From: Gemmatimonadota bacterium
GTDB taxonomy: Bacteria; Gemmatimonadota; Gemmatimonadetes; JACCXV01; JAHWKZ01
Assembly: GCA_019347645.1 (NCBI GenBank)
Contig: JAHWKZ010000022.1
Coordinates: forward strand, 1-15,030
Reading direction: 5' to 3'
Length of the DNA: 15,030 nucleotides
Shown here: in pieces, positions 6,987 to 13,340 of the stretch
How positions within the stretch are numbered: the stretch's first letter is position 1
How the letters are laid out: the number at the start of each line of letters is the position of its first letter
Notes under the pieces: generated by a model
What the model was told of the DNA's origin: nothing
What the model saw: only the letters and a program-made list of their open reading frames with translations
Database searches by the model: none
Program-made: the position numbers and the translations under genes

Positions 6987-7747
6987 GCGTGCTCCTCCCC
7001 GCCGCGACCCTGTGGTGGCGCGAATGCGTCCGCTTCTATCGGGATCGCCTGCGGGCGGTCGGCTCGCTGGCCACCGGATTGCTCTTCTGGCTCCTGTTCG
7101 GGTTCGGCCTGGCCGGTTCCTTCGCCCCCGCCGGGATGCCCGCGGGGATCGACGCCGTCGAATACCTCTTTCCGGGGATCGTCGTGTTCATCGTCCTGCT
7201 GACGGCGATCGTCGGCACGTTCTCATTGATCGAGGATCGCCGGCAGGGATTCCTGCAGGGGGTCCTGGTGGCCCCCGTGCCGCGGACGGCGATCGTACTC
7301 GGGAAGGTCATGGGAGGCACCACCATGGCGCTCCTCCAGGGCGTCGTCCTGCTGCCCCTGGCGCCGCTGGTGGGGATCGAGACGAGCCCCGTCGACCTGC
7401 TGGCGGCCGTCGGGGCGCTGTTCCTTGTCGCCTTCGGGCTGACGTCGCTCGGCTTCCTGCTGGCGTGGCGGATGGAGTCGATCGCCGGCTTCCACGGCAT
7501 CGTGAACCTGTTGCTCATGCCGCTCGGGATCCTCTCGGGGGCGTTCTTTCCGCTCGAGGGGGCGGCGGGGGGCCTGGAGACGGTGATGCGCCTCGACCCG
7601 CTCACCTACGGCCTCTCGGCCTTCCGCGGCGCGCTGTACGCGCACGAAGCGGTAGAGCCGATCGCCACGCTGCCGGCGTGGGGGGTCACGATCGGGTTCG
7701 CGGCGGTGCTGTTCGCGGCCGCGGTGGGGGTGGCGCGCCGGCGATGA
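6983..7747 (+). CDS. ABC-2 type transporter permease
   Basis: The 254-residue protein has the ABC-2 permease layout: an N-terminal amphipathic segment (WWRECVRFYRDR, 11-22), six membrane helices, the cytosolic loop RRQGFLQGVLVAPVPRTAIVLGK (86-108), and the family signature LDPLTYGLSAFRGALY (204-219) before the last helix. It should form the membrane channel for the ATPase encoded just before it, as a homodimer. The GTG at 6983 overlaps the ATPase stop; GTG 6989 in the same frame has GAGG 5 bases upstream and is an equally possible start that only removes two residues. Its last bases overlap the DUF420 gene (ATGA). Similarity in type is to DrrB/NodJ-like exporters. The exported substrate is not known from the sequence. 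Confidence 0.87.
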   Translation: MSVLLPAATLWWRECVRFYRDRLRAVGSLATGLLFWLLFGFGLAGSFAPAGMPAGIDAVEYLFPGIVVFIVLLTAIVGTFSLIEDRRQGFLQGVLVAPVPRTAIVLGKVMGGTTMALLQGVVLLPLAPLVGIETSPVDLLAAVGALFLVAFGLTSLGFLLAWRMESIAGFHGIVNLLLMPLGILSGAFFPLEGAAGGLETVMRLDPLTYGLSAFRGALYAHEAVEPIATLPAWGVTIGFAAVLFAAAVGVARRR

Positions 7748-8181
7748 TCGACCCGCACCACCTCCCGGTCGTGAACGCGTGCCTGAACGGGATCGCGGCG
7801 GTGCTGCTGGTGGTGGGATTCGCCTTCGTGCGCCGCGGGAAGATCCCCTACCACAAGGCGTGCATGGGCACCGCGGTCGGGGTCTCGGCGCTGTTCCTGG
7901 TCTCCTATCTGTTCTACCACTCCCAGGTCGGGTCGATCCGCTTCACCGCCCAGGGATGGCCGCGCCCGATCTACTTCACGATCCTGATCACCCATACTGT
8001 TCTCGCTGTCGCCGTGCTCCCGCTCGTGCTCGTCACGCTGGGACGCGCCCTCCGCGGGCGCTTCGATCGCCATGCCCGGATCGCGCGCTGGACCCTCCCG
8101 GTATGGCTCTACGTCTCGGTGACGGGGGTGCTGGTCTACCTGTTGCTCTACCGCTGGTTCCCCTCGGCCGAGCTCGGCTGA
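7744..8181 (+). CDS. ctaM: DUF420 / CtaM-like cytochrome oxidase maturation protein
   Basis: The 145-residue product has four membrane helices and the DUF420 pattern: HHLPVVNACLNG at the N-terminus, YHKACM (H37), YLFYHS (H59), ILITHTVLA (H84), RHARIARWTLPVWLYVSVTGVLVYLLLY (H110 and after). The spaced histidines suggest metal or haem binding. CtaM in Staphylococcus aureus is a DUF420 member needed for haem A-containing oxidase activity, and DUF420 genes often lie near oxidase genes; assignment here rests on family and on being in one operon with ctaA and ctaB. The ATG overlaps the permease stop. The 3' end overlaps by 34 bases the 3' end of the convergent membrane-protein gene on the other strand. 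I am sure of the family and less sure that the function is the same as in S. aureus. Confidence 0.85.
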   Translation: MIDPHHLPVVNACLNGIAAVLLVVGFAFVRRGKIPYHKACMGTAVGVSALFLVSYLFYHSQVGSIRFTAQGWPRPIYFTILITHTVLAVAVLPLVLVTLGRALRGRFDRHARIARWTLPVWLYVSVTGVLVYLLLYRWFPSAELG

Positions 8182-9107
8182 GGCGTCGCGGCGGCCTCGG
8201 CCGGCCGCGCCGACTCGCGCTCCCGTCCCCGCGGGGTCAGGACCGCGCCCGCGCTGGGCCGGATCCCGCGTCCCATCCTTCGGGCCCACACCTGGGTCCA
8301 TTCCGCGCCGAGGAGCAGGAGGTTGGCGGTGAAGTACACCCACAGCAGCACGAGAGCGAGCGAGCCGGCGGCCCCGAAAGGTCGAGTGGGGCTCGCGTGG
8401 GACAGGTAGAAGGCGATCCCGATCTTCCCGATCCAGAAGACGAGTGCCGTGGCGATGGCGCCGAGGGCCACATCCCGCCACTCGACCTCCGCGTCCGGAA
8501 GCAGGCGCAGGACCGCCGCGAACACGACCGACAGCAGCGCCAGCGAGAGGAGGAGGTCGAGCGCGAACAGCAGCCCCGGCCCGAGCGGCTCCACGAACCG
8601 CGAGACCAGCGACTCCCCCGCGGCGAGCAGGAGAGTGCTCGCTCCCAGACCGAGCAGCAGGAGGAGGGCGAGCCCCACCAGGAGCAGGAAGGACACCAGG
8701 CGCTTCCACAGGAACGTCCGGATTCCTCCCCCGATCGGCTGGACGTACCAGGCCCGGTTCAGAGCCGCTTGGACCTGGACGAAGGCCGCGGTGGCGCCGA
8801 ACACGAGTCCTCCCGCGGCCAGGAGCCACGACAACGGGCCGCCCTGGCCCGGGGTTTCGACCCCGCGCAGGACCGGTCGCACCGCGTCGGCCGCACGTTC
8901 GCTCGTGACGCCGGACACGAACCCCAGGACCGTCGACTCCAGCTCCCCGGGATCGAGAACCCGCCCGAGCAGGAGGGTGGCCAGGAGGGCCAGCGCGGGC
9001 AGCGAGAAGATCGCGTAGTAGGAGATCGCGGCCGCGTACCGGGTGCACTCGTCCGTCAGGAACTCGTCGACGGTCTCGATCAGCATGGAGCGACGGCTCC
9101 CGCTCAT
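8148..9107 (-). CDS. YihY/BrkB family inner-membrane protein
   Basis: This 319-residue protein belongs to the YihY/virulence factor BrkB family (once misnamed RNase BN). Diagnostic parts are the N-terminal RYAAAISYYAIFSLPALALL (23-42), VQAALNRAW (112-120), and the C-terminal GAAGSLALVLLWVYFTANLLLLGAEWTQVWA (245-275). About six membrane helices are predicted. The family's role is not established; suggested functions include transport. The frame opens up to 9197, but ATG 9107 is chosen because AGGAG lies 5 bases upstream and the extra residues look random. The last ~38 residues are polar, Ala/Arg/Glu-rich and cytoplasmic. It converges on the haem A operon, overlapping the end of the ctaM-like gene by 34 bases, and is probably unrelated to it. 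Confidence 0.87.
   Translation of the reverse strand: MSGSRRSMLIETVDEFLTDECTRYAAAISYYAIFSLPALALLATLLLGRVLDPGELESTVLGFVSGVTSERAADAVRPVLRGVETPGQGGPLSWLLAAGGLVFGATAAFVQVQAALNRAWYVQPIGGGIRTFLWKRLVSFLLLVGLALLLLLGLGASTLLLAAGESLVSRFVEPLGPGLLFALDLLLSLALLSVVFAAVLRLLPDAEVEWRDVALGAIATALVFWIGKIGIAFYLSHASPTRPFGAAGSLALVLLWVYFTANLLLLGAEWTQVWARRMGRGIRPSAGAVLTPRGRERESARPAEAAATPQPSSAEGNQR
8191..8208. terminator. Hairpin just past the ctaM-like gene (weak terminator candidate)
   Basis: An inverted repeat GCGGCC / GGCCGC with a 6-base loop starts 10 bases after the ctaM-like stop, inside the 3' coding end of the convergent yihY-like gene. It could limit read-through of the haem A operon. There is no T-tract, and such repeats are common by chance at this GC content. 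Confidence 0.2.
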
Positions 9108-9112
9108 TCCGG

Positions 9113-9117
9113 CTCCT
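9113..9117 (-). promoter_or_regulatory. Ribosome binding site deciding the YihY-like start
   Basis: On the minus strand AGGAG lies 5 bases before ATG 9107. No comparable site is seen before the longer GTG start at 9197. Confidence 0.6.
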
Positions 9118-9298
9118 GATCCATCTCCAGGTCTCCCCCCGAGTGGTTCCAACGGCGGCCCCTGTTGGCCGCGTGTCTCGGAAGCTCGTGAAATCACCCC
9201 GAGCCGACCGTCAGATCGTCGACAGCGCCGTGATCGACCGCCCGCGTGTCAGCCGGCGAACGGCGGGAATCGCCCGCGAGGTTAGGGTTCGAGGACGT

Positions 9299-9865
9299 AT
9301 GGATCCGTGCCGAACCCCGAAGCCCGCTTATTTCTATCTCGCGCGCCACGGTTTGACCCACGCCAACCTCGGCCGCGCACGCGCGGCCCGGGAGAACGAG
9401 CCGCTGCTGCCGCATGGGAGAGAGCAGGCGCGGATACTCGGCGAGAAGGTCCAGCCGCTGGGGGTCCGGAAGATCTGGACCAGCCCGCTCGATCGGGCTC
9501 GAGAGACGGCGGAGATCATCGCTTCGGTGTGCGACCTGCCCCTGGAGATCGACGCCGGACTGCGCGAGATCGGTTCGGAAGAATGGCTGAAGTCCGATGC
9601 GGAGCCCTCCCGTGAAGCCGCCGAGGAGGAGGCGGTCCCGAGTGAAGACATGGACGCCGCGACGCGGCGCGTGAAATCCACCCTCGATCGGATCCTCGCG
9701 GAGGGGGAGCCCTTCCTGGCGATCACCCACCTGGGTCCGATCCGCATCGCCCGGATCGAGCTCGCCGGCGAGGACTGGGAGCGCTTCCACGAGATCCGGC
9801 CCGACAACTGCACGCTCGTGGAGTTTCGCCGGTCCGTCAGCGGTTGGGAGGCGAAGGAGACGTGA
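9299..9865 (+). CDS. Histidine phosphatase family protein (phosphoglycerate-mutase-like)
   Basis: The 188-residue protein carries the signature of branch 1 histidine phosphatases: LARHGLTHAN with the phospho-accepting H17 after R16, the second arginine R66 in TSPLDRARET, the acid E90 in LREIGSEEW, and the second histidine H144 in AITHLGPIR. These residues make and hydrolyse a phosphohistidine intermediate. It is shorter than glycolytic phosphoglycerate mutase and closer in size to SixA-, CobC- or GpmB-like phosphatases; the middle insert (about 98-120) is acidic and Glu-rich. The substrate is unknown. ATG 9299 has GAGG 4 bases upstream; the open frame to 9143 has no support. The TGA overlaps the GTG of the next gene, an APH-like kinase, which suggests the two act on the same compound or pathway. 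Confidence 0.85.
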   Translation: MDPCRTPKPAYFYLARHGLTHANLGRARAARENEPLLPHGREQARILGEKVQPLGVRKIWTSPLDRARETAEIIASVCDLPLEIDAGLREIGSEEWLKSDAEPSREAAEEEAVPSEDMDAATRRVKSTLDRILAEGEPFLAITHLGPIRIARIELAGEDWERFHEIRPDNCTLVEFRRSVSGWEAKET

Positions 9866-10881
9866 CCAGGGGAGTGGAGAGGGGGGAAGCCCCGGTCGGA
9901 GCGCGTCCGAGCGAGGAGATGCTGGAGCTCGTCGAGCGGGTCGTGCGGCGACTACCCGGCCGCCCCGCGCGGGTGGAGTGGGAGATCCTCTATCGGGACG
10001 AGCACAGCAACGATGTGGCCGAGGTCCACTTCTCCGACGACCGGATCCTGTACGTCAAGCGGGCCCTCGGGCCGGAAGGTCGAAAGCGCTGCCGGACGTC
10101 GACTCTGGCCTCGCGGCTGCTGCGCGAGCGCACCCGGATGTCGGTGCCCCGCTACCTCGAGATCGACCCTCCGCTGGACGAGCCCGTGCTCGCTTACTGG
10201 CAGATCCGCCACGACACGCTCGATTCGACGGTCGCGAGGTGGCCTCCGGGGGGTGACCGGGCGGTTCTCGAGAGCTTCGGTCGGCTGGTCCGCCGGATCC
10301 ACCGGGTCCGCCTGCCGGGCCATGGTCCGCTGACCTCGGCAGAGCTCGCCTTCGCGACACATCTCGAGGCGGACCTGACGGAGCGGCTTCGGCCGGCGGT
10401 CTACGGAGAGTGGCCGGCGGCGACGGAGACGTTGGAGTGTCTTCTGGACGTGATCCGGCGGTACGTTCGGGGTTCCGAGCCGCCGGCGGTCCTCGTCCAC
10501 AACGATCTGCACGCCGAGAACATCCTGTGTCGGGTGGTGGGGGATTCCCATCGCTGTGTGGGCGCGATCGACCTCGAGGATTGTTTCGCCGGACCGATCG
10601 AAGCCGACCTGGCCAAGGTCGAGGTCCTGCACGGGCCACTGTTCGGTCAGGGGTGGCCGCAGGAGTGGCTCCAGGCCGTCTTCGAAGGGTACGGCCCGAA
10701 CCCGGAGCTGTTTCGCATCGGCGTCTTCCGTACCTATCACCTGCTGAACCTGGGCTTCCATGCCGCGCTGATCGGTTATCCAGACCACGCCGCGCGGGTG
10801 GCCGAGGCGGCCGCTCGCGAGCTGGAATCGCTGGGGACGAGCCTTCCGCACGCCGAGGTGGTTCAGGGATTGGCGGGATGA
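9862..10881 (+). CDS. Aminoglycoside phosphotransferase (APH)-fold kinase
   Basis: The 339-residue protein has the APH/choline-kinase fold. The catalytic loop reads H213-N-D215-L-H-A-E-N220 (LVHNDLHAENILC), matching HxDxxxxN. The metal-binding segment is AIDLEDCFAGP, with Asp237 and Glu239 where kinases have DxD or DFG. LYVKRAL (K66) is the likely ATP-contacting lysine. The C-terminal half is helical. Members phosphorylate small hydroxyl compounds (antibiotics, choline, sugars, homoserine); nothing here identifies the substrate, and resistance to a drug should not be assumed. The GTG at 9862 overlaps the phosphatase stop and lies just after AAGGAG (2 bases); GTG 9874 in frame, or TTG 9844, are other options. 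The convergent gene starts 40 bases past its stop. Confidence 0.82.
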   Translation: MTRGVERGEAPVGARPSEEMLELVERVVRRLPGRPARVEWEILYRDEHSNDVAEVHFSDDRILYVKRALGPEGRKRCRTSTLASRLLRERTRMSVPRYLEIDPPLDEPVLAYWQIRHDTLDSTVARWPPGGDRAVLESFGRLVRRIHRVRLPGHGPLTSAELAFATHLEADLTERLRPAVYGEWPAATETLECLLDVIRRYVRGSEPPAVLVHNDLHAENILCRVVGDSHRCVGAIDLEDCFAGPIEADLAKVEVLHGPLFGQGWPQEWLQAVFEGYGPNPELFRIGVFRTYHLLNLGFHAALIGYPDHAARVAEAAARELESLGTSLPHAEVVQGLAG

Positions 10882-10921
10882 GTCGCCGCGGGAGTCGCCG
10901 ACGGAGAGCGCGAGGGACCCT

Positions 10922-11395
10922 TCAGCAGGCCGACAACGGGCAGGCGCCGTCCAGGCTCCTCGAGTAGAACACGTTGGAGCGGACCTTCCAGCTTCCGTCC
11001 GGATCGCAGCGCTCCCAGACGATGAGGTGGTTACCGTGATCGCGAACGGGGCGTCCGTCGGGCCCGTTCCAGGCGAGGCGGTAGCGGGAGATGTCGTGGG
11101 CGACGTCTCCGGTGGGGTAGACGTTCGTTCGCTGGGGCTCGAACGTCATACGGAAACCCGGTAGCGCCAGGATCCTCTGCCAGGCCCTGGAGATCTCCTC
11201 GGCTCCCTTGATCGAGTCCCCGTTGGGCGGGAGCATCACGGCCCGCTCCGACAGCAGCTCGGACAGCCCCCGGGCGTCCCTTCGGGCGACGGCTTTGGTC
11301 CATCGAAAGCCGAGCTCGCGGATCTGGTCCTCCTCCGCCTCCGGGTTCATCTCCACGGGGGGCGGCGTTTCGTCGTGCACCAATCGGGTTGCCAC
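10922..11395 (-). CDS. SnoaL/DUF4440-like (NTF2-fold) protein
   Basis: The 157-residue product looks like a member of the NTF2-like superfamily of the SnoaL/DUF4440 type: an N-terminal helix (IRELGFRWTKAVARRDARGLSELLS, about 25-49), then AVMLPPNGDSIKGAEEISRAWQRILALPG, typical of the second helix and loop, and alternating beta-strands to DGSWKVRSNVFYS (133-145), the usual closing strand. Such proteins are small cone-shaped dimers; some are isomerases or bind small molecules, many have no known role. GTG 11395 is chosen over GTG 11428 because AGGAGG lies 7 bases upstream. ATG 11350 is another possible start. It has no signal peptide, and the C-terminal end contains two cysteines (CPLSAC). It converges on the APH-like gene and stands alone. 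Confidence 0.78.
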   Translation of the reverse strand: MATRLVHDETPPPVEMNPEAEEDQIRELGFRWTKAVARRDARGLSELLSERAVMLPPNGDSIKGAEEISRAWQRILALPGFRMTFEPQRTNVYPTGDVAHDISRYRLAWNGPDGRPVRDHGNHLIVWERCDPDGSWKVRSNVFYSRSLDGACPLSAC

Positions 11396-11402
11396 GGTGG
11401 AT

Positions 11403-11408
11403 CCTCCT
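11403..11408 (-). promoter_or_regulatory. Strong ribosome binding site of the SnoaL-like gene
   Basis: AGGAGG on the minus strand lies 7 bases before GTG 11395, close to ideal, and settles this start over the longer open frame to 11428. Confidence 0.7.
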
Positions 11409-11516
11409 GACTCTGGTCGCGTCGCCACGATGATCGCTGGACAGTAGCACGACCTTCACGGGGTGTCCGTCAAGTCGATGACATCCCGGCGCTCCACGCG
11501 AGACGGGATCCGTCGA

Positions 11517-12509
11517 TCAATCGTGGCGCCTGAGGAGCCACAGCGACGCCGCGCCGAGGGCGGCGGCTCCGGCGGCCAGCCAGCCCGGGTGGAGCGAGGC
11601 CTGGAGCACCGGACTCCTGGAGCGGGAGCGGCGGTCGAAGCTCCCGCGGGCGCCGCGGTCCCGGGTGTCGTCGAGCGGCTCGAAGAGGTTCCCCTCCCGC
11701 TCGCCCTCGAGCGGCTCGTCGGTGAGCTGTCCTTCCCAGGCCTCGTGCGCCAGGTATCGGTCGAGGAGCCGCGGGGCGATCTTGTTTCCCAGGATCGTCT
11801 TGTAGGTGGGCCAGCCGACCCAGACCTCGCGACGGTCGTTCCGGCTGGCCCACTCGATCGCCCGGGCGGCCACCTCGGGCTGATAGATCGGGGGAACCGG
11901 CTGGGGCTTCTTGGTCACTTTGGCCCGACACCAGTCGAACTGGGGGGTGTTGAGGCCCGGCAGGTGGACCATGGTGAGCCGGACGCCGCTCTCCTCGTGG
12001 ATCAGCTCGCATCGGACGCTGTCGGTGAAGCCGCGTAGCGCGAACTTCGCGCCGCAGTACGCCGACTGGAGCGGGATCGAGCGGTAGGCGAGCGCCGAGC
12101 CCACGTTGACGATCGAACCGCGGTCGCGCGGCCGCATCCGGCGCAGGGCGGCCAGGGTGCCCCATACCCCGCCCAGGTAGGTCACCTCGGTGGCGCGGCG
12201 GAACTCGTCCGGCTCCATGTCCCAGGAGGGGGAGAAGACCGTGGCCATCGCGTTGTTGATCCAGACGTCGATCGGGCCGAGCTCCTCCTCGACGAGCCAG
12301 GCGGCGGCATCGACGGCTTCGGCGTCGGATACGTCGACGGGGATCGCCAGCCCTCGGACCCCCAGCGCCTCGACGTCCTGCCGGGCCCCCTCCAGACCCG
12401 CGCCGCCGCGGGCCAGCAGAGCGACGCGGTCGCCCGAGCGGGCGAAATGGCGGGCGGTGGCGCGGCCCACGCCGCCCGAAGCGCCGGTGACGACCACGAC
12501 CCGGTTCAC
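11517..12509 (-). CDS. SDR family oxidoreductase with C-terminal membrane anchor
   Basis: The 330-residue protein has a complete SDR domain: TGASGGVG (8-15), VDVSDAEA with D59 near the adenine pocket, NNAMAT (85-90) in place of the common NNAG, catalytic S138 (VGSAL), and Y151-C-G-A-K155. LPGLNTPQFDW (183-193) fills the substrate loop. After about residue 255 comes an extension found in membrane-associated SDRs: a helical part, a polar Arg-rich linker (280-299), then a hydrophobic segment (309-326) followed by RRHD, which fits a single C-terminal anchor. The substrate is unknown; similar long SDRs act on lipids or polyketides. GTG 12509 starts the first beta-strand directly and has GAGGAT 7 bases upstream. 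It is divergent from the gluconokinase gene with a 209-base gap. Confidence 0.84.
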   Translation of the reverse strand: MNRVVVVTGASGGVGRATARHFARSGDRVALLARGGAGLEGARQDVEALGVRGLAIPVDVSDAEAVDAAAWLVEEELGPIDVWINNAMATVFSPSWDMEPDEFRRATEVTYLGGVWGTLAALRRMRPRDRGSIVNVGSALAYRSIPLQSAYCGAKFALRGFTDSVRCELIHEESGVRLTMVHLPGLNTPQFDWCRAKVTKKPQPVPPIYQPEVAARAIEWASRNDRREVWVGWPTYKTILGNKIAPRLLDRYLAHEAWEGQLTDEPLEGEREGNLFEPLDDTRDRGARGSFDRRSRSRSPVLQASLHPGWLAAGAAALGAASLWLLRRHD

Positions 12510-12718
12510 GGGACCGATCCTCGGGACGGAGTCGCGGGAGCGGTCCAGGGGTGGATCGAGAGCGGCTTCGTTTCGGGCTGTATCGCCGGCATCGCCTCTC
12601 CCTTTCGGGGGTCTGGGCGGTGAAGGAACGACCCATTAAGGATACAGGGGGTCGGACGGGGCTCTGTACGTTGAACGACAGAGGCCGTCATGGCATCCAC
12701 TCCGTCGAGGGAGGAACG
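12510..12718. promoter_or_regulatory. Divergent intergenic region between the SDR and gluconokinase genes
   Basis: This 209-base region must carry promoters for both genes. The most A/T-rich part, ATTAAGGATACA at about 12635-12646, contains TATCCT on the minus strand, a possible -10 for the SDR, without a good -35. A structured sequence is described separately at 12662-12683. GGGAGG just before GTG 12719 is the gluconokinase ribosome binding site. Confidence 0.4.
12662..12683. promoter_or_regulatory. Palindromic element upstream of gluconokinase (possible operator)
   Basis: Six-base outer arms CTCTGT / ACAGAG flank a nine-base inner palindrome CGTTGAACG, offset by one base from the outer dyad. 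The total span is 22 bases and it lies 35 bases before the gntK start. The shape suits a dimeric repressor site or an RNA hairpin in the leader. No regulator gene lies nearby to match it with. Confidence 0.35.
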
Positions 12719-13219
12719 GTGATCGTAGTCGTGACTGGGGTCGCGGGAGCCGGAAAATCCACCATCGGCTCCAGACTGGCGAAGCGGCTCGGCTGGACCT
12801 ATCTGGAGGCGGACGACTTCCATCCGCCGGCGAACCGGCGGAAGATGGAGCGCGGCATCCCCCTGACGGACGACGATCGCGGACCCTGGCTGGACGCCCT
12901 GGAGCGGGCGATTCGCACGGCGAGGAACGAGGCGATCGTCTCGTGTTCGTGCCTCCGGCGCCGGTACCGCGACCGGCTGCGGGTGCCCGGTCTCGAAGTC
13001 CGCTTCGTCCACCTGCGCGTGGATCGCGAGACGGCGAAGAGGCGGACCCGAGAGCGGACCGGCCACTTCTTCGAGCCCGCGCTGGTCGACAGTCAGTTCG
13101 AGACCCTCGAGGAGCCGACGCGAGCCGTGACGCTGGACGCGACACGGCCCGTCCAAGAGGTCGTCCGAGAAGTGATCGAGCGATTGGGGCTGGAGGATCC
13201 ACCTCATCCGGCCTTATAA
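12719..13219 (+). CDS. gntK: Gluconokinase (GntK/thermoresistant type)
   Basis: Gluconokinase phosphorylates gluconate with ATP to 6-phosphogluconate, feeding the pentose phosphate or Entner-Doudoroff routes. The 166-residue product is full length for the P-loop type. It has Walker A GVAGAGKST (7-15), the substrate segment DFHPPANRRKMERGIPLTDD (33-52) followed by DRGPWL (53-58), SCSCLRRRYRDRLR (75-88) where the family has ACSALKRxYRDxLR, and the lid region TGHFFEPALVDSQFETLEEP (114-133). These are strongly diagnostic. GTG 12719 is preferred because it starts the first beta-strand and has GGGAGG 4 bases upstream; the open frame back to 12551 has no family match. No gluconate transporter or dehydrogenase is near. 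The stop codon overlaps a TATAAA that may serve the next gene. Confidence 0.92.
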   Translation: MIVVVTGVAGAGKSTIGSRLAKRLGWTYLEADDFHPPANRRKMERGIPLTDDDRGPWLDALERAIRTARNEAIVSCSCLRRRYRDRLRVPGLEVRFVHLRVDRETAKRRTRERTGHFFEPALVDSQFETLEEPTRAVTLDATRPVQEVVREVIERLGLEDPPHPAL

Positions 13220-13220
13220 A
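13215..13220 (+). promoter_or_regulatory. TATAAA, possible -10 box for fpg
   Basis: TATAAA differs from the sigma70 -10 consensus at one base and stands out in this GC-rich DNA, about 120 bases before the fpg-like start. A match at -35 is poor: TGGAGG at 18 bases, or TTGGGG at a too-long 25 bases. It overlaps the gntK stop codon, so it may be incidental. Confidence 0.25.
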
Positions 13221-13243
13221 TCGCGCGGCCGTCCGAAGCGGGC

Positions 13244-13253
13244 CGTTCGAACG
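13244..13253. promoter_or_regulatory. Perfect 10-base palindrome before fpg
   Basis: CGTTCGAACG lies between gntK and the fpg-like gene, about 25-35 bases after the possible -10 box and 87 bases before the start codon. It resembles the CGTTGAACG core upstream of gntK, differing by one central base. It might be a regulator site; short palindromes also occur by chance. Confidence 0.25.
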
Positions 13254-13340
13254 ATGTCGGGTGAATGACGGCCGGCGCGGCGCCGAGACGACAGGATCGA
13301 AGGGAGCCGCGATCGGTTTCCACTCGATGGAGGAGGCGCG

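Noticed and set aside
9108..9298. Extra gene or hairpin signal between the YihY-like and phosphatase genes
   Set aside because: Only weak extensions of the flanking frames and a 6-bp GCGGCC/GGCCGC hairpin (9155-9172) are seen; neither is convincing at this GC content.
11463..12038. 191-residue open frame on the plus strand
   Set aside because: It is the complement of the anchored SDR; the SDR has a full set of catalytic motifs and a ribosome binding site, this frame has neither.
13244..13253. LexA (SOS) box before the DNA glycosylase
   Set aside because: Gram-positive-type LexA boxes read GAAC...GTTC outward; here the halves are in the opposite order and without the usual spacer, so it does not match a known LexA site.
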